DNA of 64,000 nucleotides from Flaccisagitta enflata (Eukaryota > Chaetognatha > Sagittoidea > Aphragmophora), in contig OZ231128.1 in the NCBI GenBank assembly GCA_965153355.1, positions 27,032,001 through 27,096,000 of the forward strand, written 5' to 3'. A model generated the notes under the pieces. That model did no database searches. It was not told the origin of the DNA and worked only from the letters and a program-made list of their open reading frames with translations. The translations under genes and the position numbers were made by a program. Of this stretch, positions 10,901-32,514 are shown piece by piece (position 1 is the first letter of the stretch; the number at the start of each line of letters is the position of its first letter).

Positions 10901-13108
10901 TAGTCATCACTTTACCTTTTCTTAGCATCAGTCATCACTTTACCTTTTCCTAACATCATTCATCACTTGACCTTTTCTTAGCATCAGTCATCACCTGACC
11001 TTTTCCTAGCATCAGTCATCACTTGACCTTTTCCTTGCATCAGTCGTCACCTGACCTTTTCCAAGCATCAGTCATCACTTTACCTTTTCCTAGCATCAGT
11101 CATCACTTTACCTTTTCCTAGCATCAGTCATCAGTTTACCTTTTCCTAGCATCAGTCATCACTTGACCTTTTCCTTGCATCAGTCATCACCTGACCTTTT
11201 CCAAGCATCAGTCATCACTTTACCTTTTCCTAGCATCAGTCATCACTTTACCTTTTCCTAGCATCAGTCATCACTTGACCTTTTCCTAGCACCAGTCATC
11301 ATTTGACCTTTTCCTTTCACCAGTCAGCACTTGACCTTTTCCTTGCACCAGTCATCGCTTGACCTTTTCCTTGCACCAGTCATCACTTGACCTTCTCCTT
11401 GCGCCAGTCATCACTTGACCTTTTCCTTGCGCCAGTCATCACTTGACCTTTTCCTTGCACCAGTCATCATTTGACCTTTTCCTTGCACCAGTCATCACTT
11501 GACATTTTCCTAGCATCAGTCATCACCTGACCTTTTCTTAGCATCAGTCATCACCTGACCTTTTCCTAGCATCAATCATCACCTGACCTTTTCCTAGCAT
11601 CAGTCATCACCTGACCTTTTCCTAGCATCAGTCATCACTTGACCTTCTCCTAGCATCAGTCATCACTTGACCTTTTCCTAGCATCAGTCATCACCTGACC
11701 TTTTCCTAGCATCAGTCATCACCTGACCTTTTCCTAGCATCAGTCATCACCTGACCTTTTCCAAGCATCAGTCATCACTTTACCTTTTCCTTGCATCAGT
11801 CATCACTTGACCTTTTCTTAGCATCAGTCATCACCTGACCTTTTCCTAGCATTAGTCATCACTTGACCTTTTCCTTGCATCAGTCATCACCTGACCTTTT
11901 CCAAGCATCAGTCATCACTTTACCTTTTCCTAGCATCAGTCATCACTTGACCTTTTAGCATCAGTCATCACCTGACCTTTTCCTAGCATCAGTCATCTCT
12001 TGACCTTTTCCTTGCATCAGTCATCACCTGACCTTTTCAAAGTATTAGTCATCACTTTACCTTTTCTTAGCATCAGTCATCACTTTACCTTTTCCTAACA
12101 TCATTCATCACTTGACCTTTTCTTAGCATCAGTCATCACCTGACCTTTTCCTAGCATCAGTCATCACTTGACCTTTTCCTTGCATCAGTCGTCACCTGAC
12201 CTTTTCCAAGCATCAGTCATCACTTTACCTTTTCCTAGCATCAGTCATCACTTTACCTTTTCCTAGCATCAGTCATCAGTTTACCTTTTCCTAGCATCAG
12301 TCATCACTTGACCTTTTCCTTGCATCAGTCATCACCTGACCTTTTCCAAGCATCAGTCATCACTTTACCTTTTCCTAGCATCAGTCATCAACTGACCTTT
12401 TCCTAGCATCAGTTATCACCTGACCTTTTCCTAGCATCAGTCATCACTTTACCTTTTCCCTACCACTAAATTCTAGACTATCCTTTCGCTCGACACTACG
12501 GCGACTCACGGTCTGCTCGATCCTCTCTCTTCGGCCGATTTGTGTCCCGGCAATTCGCTGCTCGTCGGCGGCGTCATCTCCTCGTCGGGTCATCGCCTCG
12601 TTTGGGACATTTCTCGTTCTTCACAACCTCTTTCCCCCGAATCCTCGACGTCTTCAACCCCGGCACATCCGGAAGGTGGCGGCGTCTGCGCCTTTTCCGT
12701 CGCTCGTCCTCATCTTTTCGCTTCTGTAGGCAAAGTAGGCGGCCAAATACGCGTCTTCAACATCCAAACTAACATGGTAAGTGGCGTGGTAGCGAGATTG
12801 AAATAGTTTGGTCACGTTGACGGCACACGTTTAAAAAAGTGGGAATGACTTACATTTTTATGTACCTCTTTGTGTTCGGCAAAAAATTTTTAAAAAAAGA
12901 TTGTAAGATGAGCACACTTTTAAATGTGTTGATGCAGACTCATGAATTTTAATTTATTGTCTCGTCGAACTTGTTCCCCTTATTGTGCTTCCAGATGGTG
13001 TTTTCCTCAAGTCTCTCTTCCTGTCGCGGTTTATCTTGGCACGCGCGCCTTCCTCTCATTGCCGTTGGCGGCGACAAAAAGATCGTCATCTGGAAGGTCG
13101 ATGGTTGA
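7980..13108 (+). CDS. NUP37: Nucleoporin Nup37, WD40 protein
   Basis: Six exons: 7980-8151, 8402-8538, 8656-8796, 9235-9459, 12477-12776, 12995-13108; 362 aa (human about 326). Nup37 is a seven-bladed beta-propeller subunit of the Nup107-160 Y-complex, bound to Nup160 and needed for pore scaffold assembly. Diagnostic stretches in order: AVAFNPFEWAASLVAFGG; FHHDGRVEVIAWSPES; FAVASGDKRLKIIHSDL; LDGHTDYINDVVF; STGDDLTARVWTL; LGWHPDDPAKLMVAEKAG with IRFYNVLNQQ; RLVWDISRSSQP; SWHARLPLIAVGGDKKIVIW at the end. The ATG at 7980 is the first in frame and gives a usual N-terminus. Intron 4 (9460-12476) is almost wholly minisatellite. Acidic and Ser/Pro inserts (near SPNSPDVKEDVD and SPESSTSSTPAH) account for the extra length. 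Confidence 0.93.
9520..12462. repeat. 28-bp minisatellite, about 105 copies, with higher-order duplication
   Basis: Fills NUP37 intron 4. The 28-bp unit contains CATCAGTCATCACTTGACC followed by TTTTCCTAG; variants alternate CTTG/CCTG/CTTTA and TTGCACC/TAGCATC/AAGCATC. Distinctive variants recur at a spacing of 1.12-1.15 kb: CACCAGTCAGC at 10201 and 11318, and a shortened unit (CCTTTTAGCATC) near 10806 and 11951. A block of roughly 40 units was therefore duplicated in tandem (about 10.14-11.28 and 11.28-12.42 kb). Confidence 0.95.
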
Positions 13109-13309
13109 GTAGCCCGACTCGACACGACAATGATGAGATTTTGTTTGCATTGGTCATTCGCTGCGGTGGGTCTATTTATGCTCGCCGATACCCACTGTTA
13201 TGATTAATCGCATCAAAAACATATTCCCGATTGTGATGTTCTCTTCAACTTTCCCGTTATCTGTTCCATTTTACATCTCTTGTTGTCATTCCCGAATGAA
13301 CCATCAGTC

Positions 13310-13321
13310 TCTTTTTTATAG
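13310..13321 (+). promoter_or_regulatory. Candidate 3' splice site in the BARD1 5' leader
   Basis: A pyrimidine run ending CTCTTTTTTATAG lies 100 bp before the BARD1 ATG and 210 bp after the NUP37 stop. It could be the acceptor of a 5' UTR intron or a spliced-leader addition site. Comparable sites precede the H3.3 start (GCTTTTCAG at about 18736) and the hnRNP start (CCATTTTAG at about 32429). Confidence 0.4.
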
Positions 13322-13420
13322 CCAGCAGCAAGAAATTACCAGCCGCGAGAAGTCTTGGTCATCCAGTGTGATGATGGTGATTGAGATTCAGATAACTATC
13401 GGCCAAGGACTGTTATCACC

Positions 13421-25868
<12,448 letters not shown>

Positions 25869-26641
25869 GAAGTCTCTCAACATGCGACGACAGAACGTGC
25901 AGCGTATTTCTTTTAACCTTTCCGTTTTTAAGGGTATTATAAGCTCTTGATGAAAATTCATAAGATGACTTTTTCTGGCCTGGCTCGGGTTTAAGACACT
26001 CAATGAGTGCCAACAAATGTGAAATCGATACTCCCTATGGTTATTATCCTCTACTTACAATATGTACTGAATTAGCAAAAGTAACGCCTCATATCGGAAC
26101 ATATTAAGAAGACTGTGGACCTTCAAAATCCTAATGAATGGCAGTTTTGGATAAAGTAAATGTGCACTAACAACTGTGGGGAATCAGAAGTTCACTGGAA
26201 GCCATCTATTATAGGTAAAACAATGAATGAAAAATGGAAGCCGCTGTGAAGGTGCCAAAAAACCGATGTTTCAAAAATTTTGATCCCCACAACCCTTCAC
26301 CATCTCTGTCCGATGTCACATGTAAAATTTCGTGGCTCTCTGCGGTCTGGATCCCGTAAAATATGTACCTGAAATTTTCAACCTCGTTTTTTTCCACCTT
26401 TCCCGACAAGAACTGGGTAATGCCTTGATTAATTGACTGATGCTTTGCGGTTTGTGTTACTGGCTTTGTATCCAGGTAACGGGTTGCTAGGGACAAACAT
26501 CTCTCTGAGTGAAAGTGCAACACGTTTCCCAGTGTAGAATAAGGCTATCACCGTGGTCATTATATAACTCAGTGATACACAATGATGATGACAAAACGAC
26601 AACGAAGAAGAAAACAACGATAAAACGGAGGATAACGGAAA

Positions 26642-26836
26642 CAAGGCCGGATACACGGCTACCCCAGTCGCGTGCGGGTGGGCAGGGGCCGTAATAGAGG
26701 TCAATTCATCATTTGGGCAGGGGAAGTGAGGGCAAAAAAAAAAGTGTGACTGACAGACAGACCGACGGATGGACCGACGGACCGACGGACGGACCAACAA
26801 AGCGGGGTGTAGAGTCGCGTAGCACGCGTCTAAAAA
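26642..26836 (-). mobile_element. Hairpin-bounded dispersed element, copy in reverse orientation
   Basis: Reads AACAAGGCCGGATACACGGC at the left and GAGTCGCGTAGCACGCGTCT at the right. Internal TGGGCAGGGG and a (GACG)n-like run match other copies. The stem is GTCGCG against CGCGTC, with one imperfect pair. Confidence 0.8.
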
Positions 26837-27465
26837 AGAAATAGGAGCAACAAAAGGGCAACAATGAAGACAGCAACAGATGACGGCAACAACGACAATG
26901 ACGACAGCAATGACTGACGATAAGAACGATGACAACAATGCCGACAACAACAGCGCCTTTGAAGACAAGATCTGCTACAAAAACAACGAAAATACAATGA
27001 CAGCAATGACAATGATTTCAATGAAAATGATGTCGACAAAAAATGATGACAACAATCAAAATGACAACAGAGACGACAGCATCAACATCCACTGTTTCCT
27101 TTGCTCTATTTTTTTCCACGTTTTCTTTCACCCTTTATGATGCGTACTCGCATTCCTATAAGAGGGTCTGTTTGTCCGTAATTCCATCTGCTAGTTCGTC
27201 AATAATTTAGTCCATTACACCTGTAAAATCGCGATTCTCGGCTGTCCCGCCCATTCGCTCAACTACCCCTGTCCTCTTGCATAATGCATAACCGCCCCTG
27301 CCAATTGAATGCGACTACTAGTGCAAGTGGTCCGACATGCGGCCTAGTTATTTTCGTTTTATCCTCCTTTTTCCTTCAATTTTTTAGTCGCAGACACGCC
27401 ACTCTACCAGGGGTAAGAATGCGATCCAGATGTGAATGTGAACGCACAGGATGCGCGAGATTTTG

Positions 27466-27620
27466 AACAAGGCCGGATACACGGCCATCAGTTGCGGACG
27501 GTTGGGCAGGGGCGGATATGCGTGTTTTCCCACTTTTCGACTCGTGCTCACCAACGGACCAACGGACCGACGGACGGACGGATAAAGCCTCTTATAGAGT
27601 TGCGTGTCCGCAACTAAAAA
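27466..27620 (-). mobile_element. Hairpin-bounded dispersed element, reverse copy, TA-stem subtype
   Basis: Left end GAACAAGGCCGGATACACGG, right end GAGTTGCGTGTCCGCAACTA. The stem is GTTGCG/CGCAAC where others have GTCGCG/CGCGAC. A short partial forward copy (TAGTCGCAGACACGCCACTC) lies just before, at 27385-27420. Confidence 0.85.
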
Positions 27621-28202
27621 CGCGGATAAGGAAGCGAACACATTTGATGAAATATGGGAGTGGATGCGAATGCGCATCCTCACCAAAGCGTTGGCATCCA
27701 TGGTCTTTTGCCTTGGCCTTGTCCCAGACCTTTAAATTCAAAGCAAGCAGACGTTTTATTCTTCTAACTCTGAATCTTTTCTTTCTTTCTCTTGTCCATC
27801 CATCCCTCAGGGTGTGTTTCTAGTGAAGATGAAAAACGCGTTTCTTCCCGTGAAACGCGTTAACAGCTTGAACACATTATCAAGAATTTCAACTGTCCCA
27901 CGAGGGAGTGAGCGAAGTGAGTGAGCGAAGTGGAGCGCTGCGAAGCCAATGAGCGGAGTGAGCGGTGCAAGCGAAAGAACGTAGCGAGCGACCGAGTGGC
28001 CTGTTCAAAACGCGATTGTCTCTGACTAGAAATGCTTTGTCCGTCAGTCTGTGAGCATGATTAAAAAAATGGGAAACTGAGTGTTTTGGAAGCTTTTTGT
28101 ATGTGTCTGTGTTGGGGAGGGAGTTGAGTGGGGCGTTGGGTGTGAATGGGGGTCGCCCACCCGTTCGCAACAATATTGTAACCCCACCTCACGTTTTTCT
28201 AT

Positions 28203-28274
28203 TTCATTTTTCTTTTTTTCTTTCTTTCTTTTTTTCGTTTGTCGATTTTGTTTTTCTTTCTTTCTTTCTTTCCT

Positions 28275-28330
<56 letters not shown>

Positions 28331-28430
28331 TTTCTTTCTTTTTCTTTCTTTTTCTTTCTTTTTCTTTCTTTTTCTTTCTTTTTCTTTCTTTTTCTCTCTT
28401 TCTTTTTCTCTCTTTCTTTTTCTCTCTCTT

Positions 28431-28484
<54 letters not shown>

Positions 28485-28550
28485 TTTTTCTTTCTTTCTT
28501 TCTTCCTCTCTATCTTTCTCTCTTTCTTTCTCTCTTTCTTTCGCTCTTCC
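28203..28550. repeat. TTTC-rich pyrimidine tract
   Basis: A run of TTTC and TTTTTC units of more than 300 bp with CTCT interruptions. Frames across it read as Phe-Leu-Ser repeats and are not genes. It directly abuts the GC-hairpin element at 28555. A second TTTC run lies at 29085-29220. Confidence 0.95.
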
Positions 28551-28554
28551 TTTT

Positions 28555-29093
28555 GGGCAGCGGCCCCGAAGGGGCCGATGACCTATGCTTTCTCACATAG
28601 GGGAAATTTCTCCTCCTTCTCCTTCTTCTCCTTCTTCTTCTTCTCCGTCCACCCCCCTCGAGGCCCAAATCCTAGTCTCGAGGCCAAAATCCCAGCCTTG
28701 AGGCTCAAATCCCAGCCTAAGGGATCAAATCCCAGTCTTGAGGCTCAACTCCCAGCCTCAAGGCTCAAACCAAAGCCTCAAAGCTCAAATTTCAGACCCA
28801 AGGCTCAAATCATAGTCTCGTGCCCCAAATCCTAGCCTCAAGGCTCAAATCCCAGCCTCCAAGCTAAAATCCCAGCCTTGAGGCTAAAATCCCAGCCTCA
28901 GGGCTCAAATCTCAGCCTTTAGGCCCCAAAAATAGCCTCCAGGCTCTAATTCAATCCGTGAGGTTCGAATAAAAACAGCATAGGTCATCGGTCCCTTCGG
29001 GGCCGCTGCCCCTCTAACCACCTCAAACCCTCAAACATTCACATAGGGGCAACGGGTACCGCTGACCATCTAACGCTTTTGCGACTATTTCTT
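28555..29093. mobile_element. GC-hairpin element, copy 3
   Basis: Starts GGGCAGCGGCCCCGAAGGGG, then CCGATGACCTATGC, with the inverted end at 28990-29011. The tail ends GCTTTTGCGACT at 29088. The internal array is a GAGGCTCAAATCCCAGCCT unit of about 20 bp, unrelated in detail to the arrays in copies 1 and 2. Confidence 0.88.
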
Positions 29094-29150
29094 TCTTTCT
29101 TTCACTTTCTTTCAATTTCATTCTTTCTTTCAATTTCATTCTTTCTTTCA

Positions 29151-29217
<67 letters not shown>

Positions 29218-29267
29218 TCCTGCTTCCCTGGCCCTGTTCTCTACACCTTGCTTTGTTGGTCGGTCGG

Positions 29268-29395
29268 TAAAACAAGGCCGGATACACGGCTACCCTAGTC
29301 GCGTGCGGGTGGACAGGAGCAGTGTTGGAGAAGGTCACCAGGGCATCTGGGCAGAAGCCGTATGCTCAGAAAGCTCAAAAACGCCAAAAAAGTAA
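29268..29395 (-). mobile_element. Hairpin-bounded dispersed element, truncated
   Basis: Begins AACAAGGCCGGATACACGGC and shares AGTCGCGTGCGGGTGGACAG with other copies, but lacks the second hairpin; it runs into the GC-hairpin element at 29396. Confidence 0.75.
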
Positions 29396-30350
29396 AGTAG
29401 TCGCAAAAGCGTTAGATGGTCAGCGGTACCCGTTGCCCCTACCTGAGTGAATGTGGGTGTGAGGTGGTTAGAGGGGCAGCGGGTGGGATTCGATGGATTG
29501 TGTAGGTGGGTTGAGTGGGATAAAGTGGCGTTAGGTGTTTTTTTCCCATCAGGGTGGGATTCGATGGATTGTGTAGGTGGGTTGAGTGGGATAAAGTGGC
29601 GTTAGGTGTTTTTTTCCCATCAGGGTGGGATTTGATGGATTGTGTAGGTGGGTTGAGTGGGATAAAGTGGCGTTAGGTGTTTTTTTCCCATCAGGGTGGG
29701 ATTTGATGGATTGTGTAGGTGGGTTGAGTGGGATAAAGTGGCGTTAGGTGTTTTTTTCCCATCAGGGTGGGATTTGATGGATTGTGTAGGTGGGTTGAGT
29801 GGGATAAAGTGGCGTTAGGTGTTTTTTTCCCATCAGGGTGGGATTTGATGGATTGTGTAGGTGGGTTGAGTGGGATAAAGTGGCGTTAGGTGTTTTTTTC
29901 CCATCAGGGTGGGATTTGATGGATTGTGCAAAAGGGCCGATGACCTATGCTGTTTTTGTTTTGGCCTCCAAGGATGGAATTAGGGCCTGGAGGCTGGAAT
30001 TGGGGCCTTGAGGCTTGGATTAGGGCCTTGAGGCTGGGATTTGAGCTTTGAGGCTGGGATTTGAGCTGTGAGGCTGAGATTTTAGCTTCGAGGCTGGGAT
30101 CTGAGCTTCTAAGCTGGGATTTGAGCTTCGAGGCTAGGATTTGAGCTTCAAGGCTGGGATTTGTGCCTTGAGACAGGGATTAGTCTTAGGGCTGGGATTT
30201 GAGCCTCGAGGCTGGGATTTTAGCCTGGAGACTGAGATTTGAGCCTCGAGGCTGGGATTTGAGCTTCAAAGCAGGAATTTGAGCCTCGAAGCTAGGATTT
30301 GGGTAGTGAGACTAGGATTTGGGCCTTGAGGGGGGGGGACGGAGAAGAAG
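29396..30350 (-). mobile_element. GC-hairpin element, copy 4, interrupted by 71-bp satellite
   Basis: Starts AGTCGCAAAAGCGTTAGATG, the inverse of the copy 2 and 3 tails. The GC stem is broken after GGGGCAGCGG by a 71-bp tandem (29481-29931, about 6.3 near-identical copies), then resumes GGGCCGATGACCTATGC. A degenerate GAGGCTGGGATTTGAGC array follows to 30335. Confidence 0.85.
29481..29931. repeat. 71-bp tandem repeat, about 6.3 copies
   Basis: The marker GGGTGGGATT recurs at 29481, 29552, 29623 and onward every 71 bp, with almost no divergence (TTCGATGG in the first two units, TTTGATGG later). Recent expansion inside the GC-hairpin element. Confidence 0.95.
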
Positions 30351-30374
30351 AGGAAGGAGAAGGAGAAACTTCAT

Positions 30375-30740
30375 AACGCCAAAACTGATGATCGTAGAGA
30401 CTTCTAGTTGGCGCCATTTGAAAGAAAAAAGTTAGCTCTTTCTTAGCTATGAGTATAAAAACAAGGCCGTATACACTCCCCCTAAGTCGCGGACTGGTGG
30501 GCAGGAGCGGAATAGCAAAAAAACGCTCGCATTTTGTTTTTGTTACGGACGGACCGACCGACCGACCGACCGACCGACATGGCGAGTTCTAGAGTCGCGA
30601 GTCCGCGACTAAAAATGGTTACTCCCAGCCTCAAAACTACACAACTTTTTAGAATTGTCTCAAACCAAAAATGGAAAATTTAATTTCTGCCCTACGTTGG
30701 AAAAAATTCCAATTACGTAATTCAACTTTTTTCCAATGTC
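30375..30740 (-). repeat. Dispersed repeat B, copy 2, split by a hairpin element
   Basis: Reverse complement of 15806-16028 in two pieces (30375-30460 and 30617-30740), with AATTACGTAATT retained. The interruption is the hairpin element 30461-30616. Confidence 0.82.
30461..30616 (-). mobile_element. Hairpin-bounded dispersed element inserted in repeat B
   Basis: Left ACAAGGCCGTATACACTCCC, right GAGTCGCGAGTCCGCGACTA. It contains a (GACC)n run. The uninterrupted repeat B at 15806 shows the empty site TATAACAAAATGTATACT, so this 156-bp unit is a real insertion into an A-rich target. Confidence 0.88.
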
Positions 30741-30929
30741 AAAGTTTGAAATTACAGAAAATGTTCGAAATCAAAACAAAATGCTAAAAAAACCGACATA
30801 AACAGTATTATTCGGAAATACAACATGGTATTTGAAGATACTGCAGCGTAATTTTCATGCTTTTCAATCTCTTGCCTGCTCCTTTGCTTGCTTGCACGCT
30901 AGCTTGGTCACTTGCTTGAGCCCTCTACT

Positions 30930-31535
30930 GCTTACACGCTCTCCTGCTCTCTCTTGCTCTCTCGCTCTTGCTCGTTGGCTCTTGCTCTTTGGCTCTTGCT
31001 CTTTGGCTCTCGCTCTTTTGCTCTTGCTCTCTCCATTTCGATCTTGATCTCGCTCTCTCTCGATCTCGCTCTCTCAATCTCGCTCTCTCAATCTCGCTCT
31101 CTCAATTTTGCTCTCTCAATTTTGCTCTCTCATTATCGATCCCGCTCTCTCAATCTCGATCTCGCTCTCTCAATCTTGCTCTCGCTCTCGCTCTAGCTCT
31201 GTTGCTCTCGCTTTTGCTCTCGCTCTCGCTCTCTCGCTCTCACTCTCTCGCTCTCGTTCTCGCGCTCTCGCTCTCGCGCTCTCGCTCTAGCTCTCTAGCT
31301 CTCTTGCTCTCGCCTTCTTTCTCTCGCTCTCGCTCTCTCCCTCTCGCTCTCTCCCTCTCGCTCTCGCTCTCTCGCTCTCGCTCTCTCGCTCTCTCGCTCT
31401 CTCGCTCTCTCGCTCTCGCTCTCGCTCTCGCGCTCTCTTGCTCCCGCTCTTGCTCTCTTGCTCTCGCTCTTGTTCTCGCTCACTCGCTCACTCGCTCTCT
31501 CACTCTCTCGCTCTCGCTCTCTCTCCTTTTGCACT
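30930..31535. repeat. CTCTCG/CTCTTG degenerate microsatellite
   Basis: Long pyrimidine-rich array of CTCGCT and CTTGCT units. The Ser-Leu-Ala-Arg frames it generates (both strands) are artefacts. Confidence 0.95.
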
Positions 31536-31679
31536 ACCGATGAATGCAAACCCATGCCAATCAAGCATCCAGGTCACATCAGAGTTGATTTCCTATAAAT
31601 TTCTTATGACAACCCCGGTTGGTTGCTTGAATTGATCTTTTGAGATTTATTCATCATTATGTTCCACAGAATTGTCAGC

Positions 31680-31765
31680 ATTGTTTGGTTCAGCGGTAAT
31701 GTTTGGAGCTTAAAATATAACCGCGTTTTCGGGTCGCGAGTTCGATTCCCGCCGCATTCGCATTT
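31680..31765 (+). other. tRNA-like sequence, possible SINE head or tRNA pseudogene
   Basis: An A-box-like TGGTTCAGCGGT (about 31688) and a B-box-like GAGTTCGATTCCCGCC (about 31739) sit 50 bp apart, as in polymerase III genes. The T-stem is nearly intact, with one mismatch. A matching acceptor stem was not found, so a working tRNA is unlikely. No tail repeat or flanking duplication was identified. Confidence 0.5.
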
Positions 31766-32514
31766 TTCGTTGTGAGGAAAAAAATTTTTTTTTTCAATTC
31801 CCCTCAACCTTAGTGATAACGACACATATTTTGTCGAGATAGAACAGATTAAGCAAAAGGGGAACGGTTTTTTGCGATTAATTACTTCTGGTTCATTCAT
31901 CACATTCATCACCAGCAAAGAATTTAATAATTTTTTTTCATCATGGGTCGATAATACCCTTAAGCATGCGTATATCTTCAGGACAAGATATCTGACGTTT
32001 CTATTTTTGTTGCACATATTTGTTTCTCGGCGCACCCTTGTGCCCATCATTCATACATATCGATTACTGATAATTTGGTTCTGTTTGGTCCCGATTCTCC
32101 TACGTTTTTGTGTTTTCTTTGTTTTACCTCGGATTAACTATGTGAGGTCAATTTTATATTTACCAATGCACGGACGTGATGTTAGACCATAAGCGAGGTT
32201 CAAATTGGATTTTTCATAGTTTGATGTACAAAAATTATCGCGGGCGGAATTTTGCTCCTAGTTAATCATATTAATTTTATTACTGTTAGATTTTTCAAGA
32301 CCTCGATGGTTTCACAGCTTGTCCAAATTCCTATGATCATTCACGGCATCAATAACCATTCATTTACTCGTCCGGAAAAAAAGAATGCATAAATGCAGTA
32401 ATTTCATTCCCTCATACTATCCATTTTAGAGAACGGAAAAAATACACAAACTTTGAGCGAGTGACAAAAGCAGTAGATACTGTTGAATAACCATAAGTAG
32501 AAAAAGTTAAGAAA

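Larger units (their letters stand above)
25869..32514. other. H3.3 to hnRNP intergenic region, repeat-filled
   Basis: The largest gene-free interval (6.6 kb). It contains four hairpin-element copies, two GC-hairpin elements, dispersed repeat B, long pyrimidine tracts, and a tRNA-like sequence. No supported exon on either strand. A CAA/GAC-rich stretch at 26840-27090 gives open frames of simple composition only. Confidence 0.7.

Noticed and set aside
9520-12462. Regularly spaced short repeats resembling a CRISPR array
   Set aside because: The units are contiguous 28-bp tandem copies with no unique spacers, inside an animal intron.
28081-28835. Phe-Leu-Ser-rich frames of 166-198 codons, membrane-protein-like
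   Set aside because: Translation of a TTTC tract. Hydrophobicity reflects pyrimidine content only.
30832-31635. Ser-Leu-Ala-Arg frame of 191 codons and its complement
   Set aside because: CTCTCG/CTCTTG simple repeat.
31604-32050. Minus-strand frame of 148 codons with a GGNRTRDP word
   Set aside because: The word is the translated B box of the tRNA-like sequence, a common artefact; the rest has no family signature.
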